DNA of 64,000 nucleotides, from the NCBI RefSeq assembly GCF_014196295.1, contig NZ_JACIDK010000003.1, forward strand, positions 62,001-126,000, read 5' to 3'. Of this stretch, positions 17,386-25,603 are shown piece by piece. Each line of letters begins with the position of its first letter. Position 1 is the stretch's first letter. The stretch is from Phenylobacterium haematophilum. Its GTDB lineage: Bacteria > Pseudomonadota > Alphaproteobacteria > Caulobacterales > Caulobacteraceae. The notes beneath the pieces were generated by a model. The model was not told where the DNA came from. It saw nothing but the letters and a program-made list of their open reading frames with translations, and did not search any database. Position numbers and translations under genes: made by a program.

Positions 17386-18468
17386 TCAGCCAGAGAGCCG
17401 AATCGCAAAAGTCCGGCTGATCACCGCCTTGCCGTCGCGACTCACTACATAGGTCGCCTTGTACTCACCCGGGGCCCAGGATCCTCCTGCGCGTTTGCCG
17501 GTGAACATCATGTATTGGGCCTTGGCGCGATCGAGCGGCGGTTGGGCGTTCGTGGCGAGCGGCTCGCCGTCCGGGCCGACAATGGTCAGCTGCTGAATGT
17601 CGCCGCCGCGCAGATTGATCGCGCGGACATAGGCGATGAGCATCGGGGAGGCCCTGGTCGGCGGCGCGATGCCGCCGGCCTCGATCGTCTCCATTGACAA
17701 GGGGGCGGTCGCGAAGCCCGTGTTGAGCACGACGCCCGGCTTGTAGGCCATCGCCTGAGCCGCGGCGGGCGTCCACATGGCGGCTGGCGGATTGGGTCCG
17801 GAGCAGGTTTCATTCGGCAGGTCTGGCGCGGAAGGGTCCACCATCTCGCCTTTACGCCGCACGGTGACGTGGGCGTGCGGATACTCGGTATTGCCCGAGA
17901 GGCCGATTAGGGCGAGCGGCTGGCCGGACGTCACTTGGTCGCCGACCTTGACCTTCAGGCTGCCCTTCGCGACGTGGCAGTACTGGGTCTCCCAGCCGTC
18001 GCCGTGATCGACCACCACGCCGTTGCCGCAGTCCTGGCCGTCGAGGGCGGCCCGGCCGATCTTAGTGACCGAGACGTCTTCGACCCCGTCGCGCAGCCGC
18101 GCGACCCGGCCGTCGGCCGCGGCCAGCACCGCCACGCCGGCCCCCTGCGCGGCCATGTCCAAGATGCGGATGTCGACGCCGCCGTGCGCGTCATAGGTAT
18201 TGGAGCCGCATCGATAATCCTGCACGCCTGGGCCCCGATCGCGGTCAACATAGTTCTGGACCTCGCAATCACGACCGACGGTGCAGGCAACCGGGAAGGC
18301 GAGGCGCGGTCCGTTCGCCGCGGCGGGCGCTGCCTGCGCCGCCTGCGATGGCGCGGCCGCCAGCTTCGCATTCGGCGCCGCGGCGGCGCGGCCGCCGTCC
18401 TCTGCCGGCGTGCACGCGGCGAGCACGCCGGCGAGGATGATCGGAACGGGTTTCAGGGCGACCTGCAT
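17386..18468 (-). CDS. M23 (LytM-type) metallopeptidase lipoprotein
   Basis: 360 residues from ATG 18468 (GGGGA upstream). MQVALKPVPIILAGVLAAC is a lipoprotein signal with lipobox LAAC. The M23 fold is shown by HGGVDIRI (zinc ligands His and Asp, ~95-99), the core GNGVVVDHGDGWETQYCHV, and PHAHVTV (the HxH ligand and catalytic pair, ~196-198). The family cleaves peptidoglycan cross-links, or acts as a non-catalytic activator when ligands are missing; here all the usual ligands appear present. A C-terminal ~110-residue extension is probably another beta domain. It lies 40 bp downstream of a sulfotransferase gene on the same strand and is followed by a strong terminator. Confidence 0.85.
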   Translation of the reverse strand: MQVALKPVPIILAGVLAACTPAEDGGRAAAAPNAKLAAAPSQAAQAAPAAANGPRLAFPVACTVGRDCEVQNYVDRDRGPGVQDYRCGSNTYDAHGGVDIRILDMAAQGAGVAVLAAADGRVARLRDGVEDVSVTKIGRAALDGQDCGNGVVVDHGDGWETQYCHVAKGSLKVKVGDQVTSGQPLALIGLSGNTEYPHAHVTVRRKGEMVDPSAPDLPNETCSGPNPPAAMWTPAAAQAMAYKPGVVLNTGFATAPLSMETIEAGGIAPPTRASPMLIAYVRAINLRGGDIQQLTIVGPDGEPLATNAQPPLDRAKAQYMMFTGKRAGGSWAPGEYKATYVVSRDGKAVISRTFAIRLSG

Positions 18469-18508
18469 GGTCCCCAGCCTCGCGGCCCCGCGGGGCCGCA
18501 ATATGGCG

Positions 18509-19243
18509 TCACCAGAACGAAATGCCGGTAAGCCGCGCCAAGCGCGCCATGTCTTCAGCGTAGATGTCGCGCAGATAGGCGACGTCGTCGTCCGGAAGCT
18601 CGGCGCCGACTTCCTGGCCTACATGCACGTTACGATGTTCGACCGCGCCCTGCGGCGGCGCGCCCAGGAACTCGCCAACCGCATCGAGCGTCGGGCCCGG
18701 CTCTCGCCTCAGGTCCTCGGCCTGCAGCAGCAGCACCTGCTCGCGCGGGAGCAGCCGGAACAGTCGCTCGACCTGCTCGCCGTAGAAGCCGCGTTCGACA
18801 TAGGAGAACTCGCGGTGCACGCCCCAGGGTTCGGCGTCGAACAGCCGCCGCCGCCCTTGCCGGATGCACCAGGAGAACGGGTGGGTCTCGACGCCGCGCG
18901 AGGTCTCCATCCGCCAGTGCGACCAGGCCCGTTCGACCGGATCGCGCAGCATGACAATGAGCTGGATCGCGGGGTTGTAGGCGGCGATGCGCTCCAGGCT
19001 GCGCGGCCAGTAGAGATAGATCGGCGTCGCCTCGCCGCGGATCGCCTGGCGCTCCCATTCGAACTGCGCGTGATAGGTCCCGTAGTCTGGCGCCGCCCAA
19101 TCCACCGTCTCATCGTCAAAGAAGTGAACCTCCTTGACGCGCGAGAGCGCGATCCTCGGATTGTCGCTGAGATAGTCGTAGAGCGCCGTCGTCCCAGCTT
19201 TCTGCACGCCCGCGACGATGAAATTCACCCGTCGATCCGCCAT
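18509..19243 (-). CDS. PAPS-dependent sulfotransferase
   Basis: 244 residues from ATG 19243 with GAGG upstream; an in-frame TTG at 19261 is less likely. FIVAGVQKAGTTALYDYL is the 5'-phosphosulfate-binding loop, and VMLRDPVERAWSHWRMETSRG is the 3'-phosphate-binding motif with the conserved Arg and Ser region. KEVHFFDD fits the heparan/NodH-like sulfotransferase group. It would transfer sulfate from PAPS to a sugar hydroxyl or amine in the cytoplasm. It is divergent from the CDP-sugar operon, so the acceptor is likely the same surface glycan. Confidence 0.88.
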   Translation of the reverse strand: MADRRVNFIVAGVQKAGTTALYDYLSDNPRIALSRVKEVHFFDDETVDWAAPDYGTYHAQFEWERQAIRGEATPIYLYWPRSLERIAAYNPAIQLIVMLRDPVERAWSHWRMETSRGVETHPFSWCIRQGRRRLFDAEPWGVHREFSYVERGFYGEQVERLFRLLPREQVLLLQAEDLRREPGPTLDAVGEFLGAPPQGAVEHRNVHVGQEVGAELPDDDVAYLRDIYAEDMARLARLTGISFW

Positions 19244-19437
19244 CTCGTCCTCTAATGCCAAGCATTGCGGCGCACGGTCGCCGCGTGCGCACTGGATACG
19301 TCTTCATCGGGCCGCCGACACGCGATAAGAGACCCCGGCAGGGTAAGTGCTCAGCGACATCGCGATAGAGGCGGGGACAGCTTGATCATCAGTTCACAAA
19401 GCAGCAGCGCTGACGCGCGGTTTGGGAGCGCCCTATC
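19244..19437. promoter_or_regulatory. Divergent promoter region, sulfotransferase / CDP-sugar operon
   Basis: This 194-bp gap separates two divergent units. A 7-bp inverted repeat (GCGCACG at 19270-19276 and CGTGCGC at 19284-19290) lies near the sulfotransferase end. GGGAG nine to ten bases before the GTG at 19438 is the probable ribosome binding site of rfbF. No sigma-factor boxes were assigned. Confidence 0.4.
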
Positions 19438-20211
19438 GTGAAAGTCGTCTTGCTGGCCGGCGGCCTTGGCACCCGAATCTCCGAGGAAAGCCACCTGAAG
19501 CCCAAGCCGATGATCGAGGTCGGCGGCCGGCCGATCCTCTGGCACATCATGAAGCTGTTCTCGCACTACGGCTTCAACGACTTCATCGTCTGCCTTGGCT
19601 ACAAGGGCTACGTGGTGAAGGAGTACTTCGCCAACTACGTCCTCCATAACGCCGATCTGACGGTCGACCTGGCCAAGGGCTCGGTCGAGTACCACGCCAC
19701 CAATCACGAGCCATGGCGCGTCACCCTGGTCGACACCGGGGCCGAGACCATGACCGGGGGCCGCCTGAAGCGGGTCGCCCAATACCTGAACCCGAACGAG
19801 CCGTTCTTCCTGACCTATGGCGACGGCGTCGCGGACATCGACATCCAGGCGCTGGTGGACTTCCACAAGGCGCACGGCAAGCAGGCGACCGTCAGCGCGG
19901 TCTCTCCGCCCGGCCGCTTCGGGGCGCTGGAGATCGTCGACGGCTCGGTCAAGCGTTTCATTGAAAAACCCCCCGGCGACAATGGCTTGATCAACGGCGG
20001 CTTCTTCGTGCTGGAGCCGCAGGTCATTGAGCGCATCGCAAGCGATGCGACAGTGTGGGAACTTGAGCCGTTGGAGGGCTTGGCGCGTGAGGGCCAACTG
20101 ATGGCCCGCCCGCACGACGGGTTCTGGGCCGCCATGGACACCTTGCGCGATAAGAACATCCTCGAGTCGCTGTGGGCCTCGGGCACGGCGCCCTGGAAGC
20201 TGTGGAAATGA
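19438..20211 (+). CDS. rfbF: Glucose-1-phosphate cytidylyltransferase
   Basis: 257 residues, the normal family length, from a GTG start with GGGAG upstream. KVVLLAGGLGTRISEESHLKPKPM is the nucleotidyltransferase signature, and FFLTYGDGVADIDI carries the metal-binding aspartates. The C-terminal segment FWAAMDTLRDKNILESLW is specific to RfbF. It makes CDP-glucose from CTP and glucose 1-phosphate, the entry step to CDP-deoxysugars. It overlaps the next gene by ATGA and heads a tightly packed seven-gene operon. Confidence 0.95.
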   Translation: MKVVLLAGGLGTRISEESHLKPKPMIEVGGRPILWHIMKLFSHYGFNDFIVCLGYKGYVVKEYFANYVLHNADLTVDLAKGSVEYHATNHEPWRVTLVDTGAETMTGGRLKRVAQYLNPNEPFFLTYGDGVADIDIQALVDFHKAHGKQATVSAVSPPGRFGALEIVDGSVKRFIEKPPGDNGLINGGFFVLEPQVIERIASDATVWELEPLEGLAREGQLMARPHDGFWAAMDTLRDKNILESLWASGTAPWKLWK

Positions 20212-21266
20212 CGCGACCGAATCCCGCCTTCTGGTCGGGCAAACGGATTCTGCTGACCGGTCAGACCGGCTTCAAGGGCTCGTGGGCCGCCGCCTGGCTG
20301 GCGCAGATGGGGGCCAGGGTCACCGGCCTGGCGCTCGCGCCTAACCAGACGCCAGCGCTCTACGACCAGGCGGAGATCGGCGGCCTGATCGACTCGCACT
20401 TCATCAACCTGCGCGATCAGACCGCGGTTGAGGCGCTGGTCTCCGCGCGCCAGTACGACCTGGTGCTGCACATGGCGGCCCAGCCGATCGTGCGCACCTC
20501 GATCGAGGACCCGGTCGGCACCTTTGCCGCCAACATCATGGGCACCGCCCACCTGCTGCAGGCGCTGCGCGCGCAGTCGGCCCTGGCCGCCGTATTGGTG
20601 ATCACCTCCGACAAGGTCTACGCCAATAACGAGCAGGGCCGGGCCTTCCAGGAAGGCGACGCCCTCGGCGGCAAGGATCCGTACTCCGCCTCCAAGGCCG
20701 CGGCCGAGATCGTCACTCAGTCGTTCGCGCGCAGCTTCTTCGACAAGGCCGGCGTTCCTGTCGCCACAGCTCGCGGCGGCAATGTCATCGGCGGCGGCGA
20801 CTTCTCGCGCGACCGGCTGGTGGCCGACATCGTCCGCGCCGGCTTAAGCCAGACCCAGACCGTGCTGCGCCACCCGGAGGCCACCCGCCCCTGGCAGCAC
20901 GTGCTCGATTGCGTCGCCGGCTACCTGGTCTATCTGGAGCGCTTGGCTACCGATCCGAGGACCCCACACGCGATGAACTTCGGCCCGCGTCCCGGCGGCC
21001 CCGAAGTCAGCGTCGGCGAGCTGGCCACCCGCGCCACCGCCGCCCTCGGCGCCCAGCCGTGGCGCCACGAACCCGACCCCAATTCGATCGAGGCCCGCGC
21101 CCTTGGCATCGACGCCAGCCTGGCTCGCCAGGTTCTGGGCTTCGAGAGCCGGCTCGATGCGCCCCAGGCCGTCGATTGGACCATGGACTGGTATCGCGCC
21201 CAGGCCGACGGCGGCGACGCCCTCAGCCTCGTCCGTCAACAGATCTCGCGTTACGAAAGCCTCTGA
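20208..21266 (+). CDS. rfbG: CDP-glucose 4,6-dehydratase
   Basis: 352 residues. ILLTGQTGFKGSWAA is the NAD-binding GxxGxxG loop of extended SDR enzymes, VITSDKVYANNE and DPYSASKAAAE supply the catalytic Thr/Ser and YxxxK residues, and RGGNVIGGGDFSRDRLVADIVRA is characteristic of RfbG. It converts CDP-glucose to CDP-4-keto-6-deoxyglucose. The start overlaps the rfbF stop (ATGA), and the stop shares a base with the next ATG (TGATG). With rfbF and the following C-methyltransferase it defines the sugar pathway of this operon. Confidence 0.95.
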   Translation: MTRPNPAFWSGKRILLTGQTGFKGSWAAAWLAQMGARVTGLALAPNQTPALYDQAEIGGLIDSHFINLRDQTAVEALVSARQYDLVLHMAAQPIVRTSIEDPVGTFAANIMGTAHLLQALRAQSALAAVLVITSDKVYANNEQGRAFQEGDALGGKDPYSASKAAAEIVTQSFARSFFDKAGVPVATARGGNVIGGGDFSRDRLVADIVRAGLSQTQTVLRHPEATRPWQHVLDCVAGYLVYLERLATDPRTPHAMNFGPRPGGPEVSVGELATRATAALGAQPWRHEPDPNSIEARALGIDASLARQVLGFESRLDAPQAVDWTMDWYRAQADGGDALSLVRQQISRYESL

Positions 21267-22507
21267 TGACTGTGCCTGCCTGCCGCTTCTGCCGCGCCCC
21301 GCTGACCCAGACCTTCCTCGACCTGGGCGACCAGCCGCTGGCCAACTCGTATCTGACCAAGGCTCAGCTTGAGTCCGGCAAGGAGGGCTTCTACCCGTTG
21401 CACACCCGCGTTTGCGGCAACTGCTTCCTGGTCCAGGCCGACGACCCGGTCGCCGCCGACGCCATCTTCGACGAGGGCTACGCCTACTTCTCAGCCTATT
21501 CGGAGAGCTGGGTCGCCCACGCCAAGCGCTACGCCGAGGCTATGGCCAAGCGGTTCGCCTTGGGGGCGCAGTCGCTGGTCATCGAGGTCGCGTCCAACGA
21601 CGGCTACCTGCTGCAGCATTTCAAGGCGATGGGCGTGCCGGTGCTGGGGGTCGAGCCGACCGCCAACACCGCTGAAGTGGCGATCAAGGAGCGGGGAATC
21701 CCCACCGAGGTCACCTTCTTCAACGACGCCACCGGCCGCGACCTGAAATCCCGCGGCGTCGCCGCCGACCTGATGGCCGGCAACAACGTCCTGGCCCACG
21801 TGCCTGACATCGGCGACTTCGTGGCGGGCTTCCAGCATGTGCTGAAGCCGCAGGGCGTGCTGACGTTCGAGTTCCCGCACCTGCTGAACCTGATCGGGAA
21901 GTTGCAGTTCGACACCATCTATCACGAGCACTACTCGTACCTGTCGCTGCTGGCGGTCGAGAAGGTGCTGCGCGCCAACGGCCTGCGGCCGTTCGACGTC
22001 GAACTGCTGCCGACCCATGGCGGGTCGCTGCGGCTGTTCTGCGCGCACGAAGCGTCCAGCCATCAGGAGACTGAAGGACTGCGCGACCTGCGCGCCCGCG
22101 AGCAGGCGGCCAACCTCGACAAGCCGGCCGGCTACGAAGGCTTCGCCGCGCGCGTCGAAGAGGTCCGCCGCGGCTTCCTCGCCTTCCTCGCCAAGGCCAA
22201 GGCCGAGGGCAAGACCGTCGCCGCCTACGGCGCGGCCGCCAAGGGCAACACCTTCCTGAACTATGCCGGCGTCACCCCCGCCGACATCGTCGCGGTGTTC
22301 GACGCCAACCCGCACAAGCAGGACCGCTTCCTGCCGGGCACGCACATCCCGATCCACGCCCCGGCCAAGGTCGCGGACTTCAAGCCGGACTATGTGATCA
22401 TCCTGCCCTGGAACCTGAAGGACGAGATCATGGGCCAGCTGGCCTATATCCGGGACTGGGGCGGTCAGTTCGTCACCGCCGCGCCGGACACCAAGGTCGT
22501 CGGCTGA
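21266..22507 (+). CDS. Sugar C-methyltransferase (SAM-dependent, NovU/TylCIII type)
   Basis: 413 residues. The N-terminus CRFCRAPLTQTFLDLGDQP, with further cysteines in HTRVCGNCFLVQ, is the zinc-binding domain of nucleotide-sugar C-methyltransferases. SLVIEVASNDGYLLQHFKAMG is the SAM-binding loop, and YHEHYSYLS is the family motif with the conserved His-Glu-His. The C-terminal Rossmann-like domain (VAAYGAAAKGNTFLNYAG) is also typical. The family methylates carbon 3 of NDP-4-keto-6-deoxy sugars. The frame is open far upstream, but ATG 21266 is chosen from the TGATG coupling with rfbG and the conserved N-terminus. Confidence 0.9.
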   Translation: MTVPACRFCRAPLTQTFLDLGDQPLANSYLTKAQLESGKEGFYPLHTRVCGNCFLVQADDPVAADAIFDEGYAYFSAYSESWVAHAKRYAEAMAKRFALGAQSLVIEVASNDGYLLQHFKAMGVPVLGVEPTANTAEVAIKERGIPTEVTFFNDATGRDLKSRGVAADLMAGNNVLAHVPDIGDFVAGFQHVLKPQGVLTFEFPHLLNLIGKLQFDTIYHEHYSYLSLLAVEKVLRANGLRPFDVELLPTHGGSLRLFCAHEASSHQETEGLRDLRAREQAANLDKPAGYEGFAARVEEVRRGFLAFLAKAKAEGKTVAAYGAAAKGNTFLNYAGVTPADIVAVFDANPHKQDRFLPGTHIPIHAPAKVADFKPDYVIILPWNLKDEIMGQLAYIRDWGGQFVTAAPDTKVVG

Positions 22508-23037
22508 TGAAGTTCACGGCGACGGAAATCGAAGGCCTCGTCATCGTCGATCTGGAGCCGGCCAGCGACGAACGCGGCTCCTTCGCCCGCCTGCATTGCC
22601 CGCAGGAGTTCGCCGCCGCCGGCCATCCGTTCCTCCCGACGCAGACCAGCCTGTCGCGCAACCTGAAAGCCGGCACGCTGCGCGGCATGCACTATGAGGC
22701 CGCGCCCCGTGAGGAGGCCAAGCTGGTGCGCGCGACCCGTGGCGCGATCTTCGACGTCGCTCTCGATCTGCGCCCCGCCAGCCCGACCTACCGCCGCTGG
22801 GTCGGGACCGAGCTCACCGCCGACAACGGCCGCGCGCTGCTGATCGGCAAGGGCATGGCCCACGGCTTCATCACCCTCGCCGACGACACCGACGTCATCT
22901 ACCAGATTGACCAGATCTTCGAGCCCGGCCATGGCCGCGGCGTCCGTTGGAACGACCCGGCCTTCGCCATCGACTGGCCTGCGACACCGCTCGTCATCTC
23001 GCAGCGGGATGCGGGCTATCCGGACTTCGCGGTTTGA
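22507..23037 (+). CDS. RmlC-family NDP-4-keto-6-deoxysugar 3,5-epimerase
   Basis: 176 residues, the usual length of RmlC cupins. FARLHCPQEFAAAGHPFLPTQ, then NLKAGTLRGMHYE carries the catalytic His of the RGxHxQ region (here RGMHYE), followed by KLVRATRGAIFDVALDLR and GMAHGFITLADD. It should epimerise C3 and/or C5 of the CDP-4-keto sugar made by rfbG and the methyltransferase. It begins at a TGATG overlap with the methyltransferase. Substrate is inferred from the operon, not from sequence. Confidence 0.88.
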   Translation: MKFTATEIEGLVIVDLEPASDERGSFARLHCPQEFAAAGHPFLPTQTSLSRNLKAGTLRGMHYEAAPREEAKLVRATRGAIFDVALDLRPASPTYRRWVGTELTADNGRALLIGKGMAHGFITLADDTDVIYQIDQIFEPGHGRGVRWNDPAFAIDWPATPLVISQRDAGYPDFAV

Positions 23038-23072
23038 GGCAAAAGCACGCCAAGCCTACAGGAACTTAAGTA

Positions 23073-24137
23073 ATGCAGAACGAAAAGCTCGGCGCCGCGC
23101 TCGCCCGGATTGCTGAGACCCCCGAGTGGCGTGAAGCCTTCGTCCGTCACGTCCTGGCCTTCGAAAAGGACATCGCGACGCCTGGCGTCGACCTGCGTGA
23201 AGAAGTGACCGGGCCGCTCGTGGACGCCGTGTTCCGCGAGAGCGAACTGGTCCGCAAGCAGCTGTCCAACGGGGCGGTGTTCGAGTTCCTCTATCGTTCG
23301 AAGATCGCTCGGGACTTCGTGATGTCGGAGCCGACGGTTCCGGACCACGCCTGGGAGCCGCAGACCTCGCGCATCGTCGTCGAGCTGGCCAAGCGCGCCA
23401 AGCAGGTGGTGGTCGGCGGCGCCTATTTCGGCGACCACGCCATCCTGATCGCCCGTGAAGTCGCCGGCCGCGGCGGCGTCGTCCACGCCTTCGAGCCCAA
23501 CAGCGAGCAGCGCGGCCAGCTGATCCGCAACGCCGAGCTCAACGGCCTGTCCAACTTGGTGCCGCGGGCCGAGGGCCTGTGGGACTCCAGCTCGGCCAAT
23601 CTGCGTCTGGTCGGCTACGACTCGTTCGCCAGCGTTGAGACCGCCGAGGCGGGCGACGCGGACTCGTTCCAGACCGTCACCATCAACGACTATCTGCAGA
23701 GCGCCGGCGTCGAGAACCTCGACCTGATCGTGCTCGACATCGAAGGCGCAGAACTGGCCGCCCTGAAGGGCGCCGAGGCCTATCTGGCGAAGCCCGCCGG
23801 CCAGGCTCCGGACATCGTCTTCGAAGTGCACCGGCACTATGTCGACTGGACCAATGGCCTGGCCGACACCGAGATCGGCCGCTTCCTGACGCAGCACGGC
23901 TATCAGCTGTTCGCCCTGCGCGATTTCAACTCGAACGTCGATCTTTCGGGCAAGCCGATCGAGCTGATCCCGGCCGACGCGGTCTATTTGGAAGGCCCGC
24001 CGCACGGCTTCAACATGATCGCGGTCAAGGACTCCTCGTCGCTGATGGCTCCGACCTATTCGATCGTCCGCGACGTTAGCCCCAAGCTGCTGCGTCACAA
24101 GGATCCGGCGCTGCACCATCCGCTCGGCGGCCTCTGA
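23073..24137 (+). CDS. FkbM-family SAM-dependent methyltransferase
   Basis: 354 residues. VVVGGAYFGDHAILIAREV is the SAM-binding loop and HAFEPNSEQRGQLIRNAELNG is the FkbM signature; NLDLIVLDIEGAELAALKGA supplies the acidic pocket residues. FkbM enzymes usually O-methylate sugars or polyketides, so this one may cap or decorate the branched sugar. The ~110-residue N-terminal extension is longer than the core domain and is not recognised. It starts 35 bp after the epimerase and lies in the same operon. Confidence 0.85.
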   Translation: MQNEKLGAALARIAETPEWREAFVRHVLAFEKDIATPGVDLREEVTGPLVDAVFRESELVRKQLSNGAVFEFLYRSKIARDFVMSEPTVPDHAWEPQTSRIVVELAKRAKQVVVGGAYFGDHAILIAREVAGRGGVVHAFEPNSEQRGQLIRNAELNGLSNLVPRAEGLWDSSSANLRLVGYDSFASVETAEAGDADSFQTVTINDYLQSAGVENLDLIVLDIEGAELAALKGAEAYLAKPAGQAPDIVFEVHRHYVDWTNGLADTEIGRFLTQHGYQLFALRDFNSNVDLSGKPIELIPADAVYLEGPPHGFNMIAVKDSSSLMAPTYSIVRDVSPKLLRHKDPALHHPLGGL

Positions 24138-24143
24138 AACGCA

Positions 24144-24950
24144 ATGGCTGAGGTTACGATACTTGGCGCGCGGGGCTTTGTCGGATCAAGGCTCCGCGCG
24201 GCGTTCGAGGCCGAAGGCGCCGACGTCTATGCACCGGCCAAAGGCGATCCGGCGATGTTCGAGCGTGACCTCGGCGCCGTTTACTACTGCGCCGGCCTGA
24301 CCGCCGACTACGCGGTCAGGCCGTTCGATACCGTCGAGGCGCACGCGACCCTGGTCGCGGCCCTGGCCAGGTCAGGACGATTTTCGCGGCTGATCTACAC
24401 CTCGTCCACCCGGCTCTACGACACCTCGTCCGCCGCCTTGATGGCGGAAAATCAACCGCTGATCTTTCGCCCAGACCAGCCGCGCCAAATCTACGATCTC
24501 AGCAAGGCGCTGGGTGAGAACATCACCTTGACCCAGATGGGCGGGAAGGGCGGCGTTGCGCGGCTCTCCAACGTCTTCGACTGGCAGGACGATTCGCCAG
24601 GCTTTCTGTCGGAGTGGCTGATCGCCGCGCGGTCGCAGAAGACCATCGCGCTGGAATCCAGCCCACACATCGCACGCGACTATATCCACGTCGATGACGT
24701 CGTGCGCGCGCTGCGCGCCATGATCGACGCGCCCGAACCTGGGATCGTCAATGTCGCCAGCGGCGAGCTGGTCGACAACGGCGCGATCGCCCGGACTTTC
24801 GAGCTGGCCGGCTATGGCATCACTTTCAGCGGTTCGGGCAACCCGCCGCCAGTGCCCTGCGCCGACGTCGCTAAGCTGCGCGCCCTGGGCGTCGATCCGC
24901 GCCCAGTCCGGGCCGTCATCGCCGAATATCTCGCGTCGAGAGACCACTGA
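24144..24950 (+). CDS. NAD(P)-dependent sugar epimerase/reductase (extended SDR)
   Basis: 268 residues. VTILGARGFVGSRLRAAFE is the dinucleotide-binding GxxGFxG loop, LIYTSSTRLYD gives the catalytic Ser region, and QIYDLSKALGEN gives YxxxK. Its position at the end of the sugar-building genes suggests that it reduces the 4-keto group of the C-methylated CDP sugar, completing the pathway. An epimerase role is equally compatible with the fold. It is six bases after the FkbM gene and shares TGATG with the next gene. Confidence 0.85.
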   Translation: MAEVTILGARGFVGSRLRAAFEAEGADVYAPAKGDPAMFERDLGAVYYCAGLTADYAVRPFDTVEAHATLVAALARSGRFSRLIYTSSTRLYDTSSAALMAENQPLIFRPDQPRQIYDLSKALGENITLTQMGGKGGVARLSNVFDWQDDSPGFLSEWLIAARSQKTIALESSPHIARDYIHVDDVVRALRAMIDAPEPGIVNVASGELVDNGAIARTFELAGYGITFSGSGNPPPVPCADVAKLRALGVDPRPVRAVIAEYLASRDH

Positions 24951-25603
24951 TGAAGCTGATCAACCACACGCATGAGAGCCTCACCGAGTATGTGGTCCGG
25001 CAGCTGGCCGCGGTCGTGCCGGACGGCTCGGAAGACCAGATGCGCCAGGTGATAGGCCGGCACGTCGACGAGGCACTGGCCCGCATCGGGCACTGCATCG
25101 ACCGGGTAGCCATGTGGCGGGCAGGGGAGTTCAACTACCTGCACTCCACCCAGTACTGCCAGTTTCTGTATTACCTCTCCAATACGATCTGGCGGAATGA
25201 GCGCGACGGTCAGGCAGCCACGCGGCTGTTCCTGCTGAACAAGGCGCTGAACGCAATTGACCTCTTTTACGAAATCGACATGCCGCCGGTGTTCTTTATT
25301 GGCCATAGCGTCGGTATCGTCCTGGCCAAGGCGACCTACGGCAACTATCTGGTGCTCTACCAGAACTCCACGGTCGGCCGGCACTTGGACCGAATCCCTG
25401 TGCTGGGCGACGGAGTGATCCTCTATCCGAACACCGCAGTAATCGGCGGTTCGACGGTTGAGGACGGGGCTGTGATCTCGCAGGGGACAAGCGTCATCGA
25501 CAGCCACGCGCCCGCCCGCTCGATCGCGTTTGCGGGCGAGGCCGGAAAGCTCAAGTTCCGGCGTGCTCCAGAAGCGCTTCTTTCCGAGTATTTCCGCCTC
25601 TGA
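24950..25603 (+). CDS. Serine-acetyltransferase-like hexapeptide acyltransferase
   Basis: 217 residues. The C-terminal half is left-handed beta-helix hexapeptide sequence (IGHSVGIVLAKATYGNYLVLYQNSTVG, then VILYPNTAVIGGSTVEDGAVISQGTSV), with the His of IGHSVG at the place of the CysE catalytic histidine. The N-terminal helical half is also CysE-like. In a sugar operon it more likely acetylates a sugar than serine. Its last 53 bases overlap, tail to tail, the SPINDLY gene on the minus strand, so the converging transcripts would be complementary there. Confidence 0.75.
   Translation: MKLINHTHESLTEYVVRQLAAVVPDGSEDQMRQVIGRHVDEALARIGHCIDRVAMWRAGEFNYLHSTQYCQFLYYLSNTIWRNERDGQAATRLFLLNKALNAIDLFYEIDMPPVFFIGHSVGIVLAKATYGNYLVLYQNSTVGRHLDRIPVLGDGVILYPNTAVIGGSTVEDGAVISQGTSVIDSHAPARSIAFAGEAGKLKFRRAPEALLSEYFRL

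Noticed and set aside
20909-21265. Upstream extension of the C-methyltransferase to 532 residues
   Set aside because: The extension is a shadow of rfbG. The TGATG junction and the conserved CxxC start support ATG 21266.
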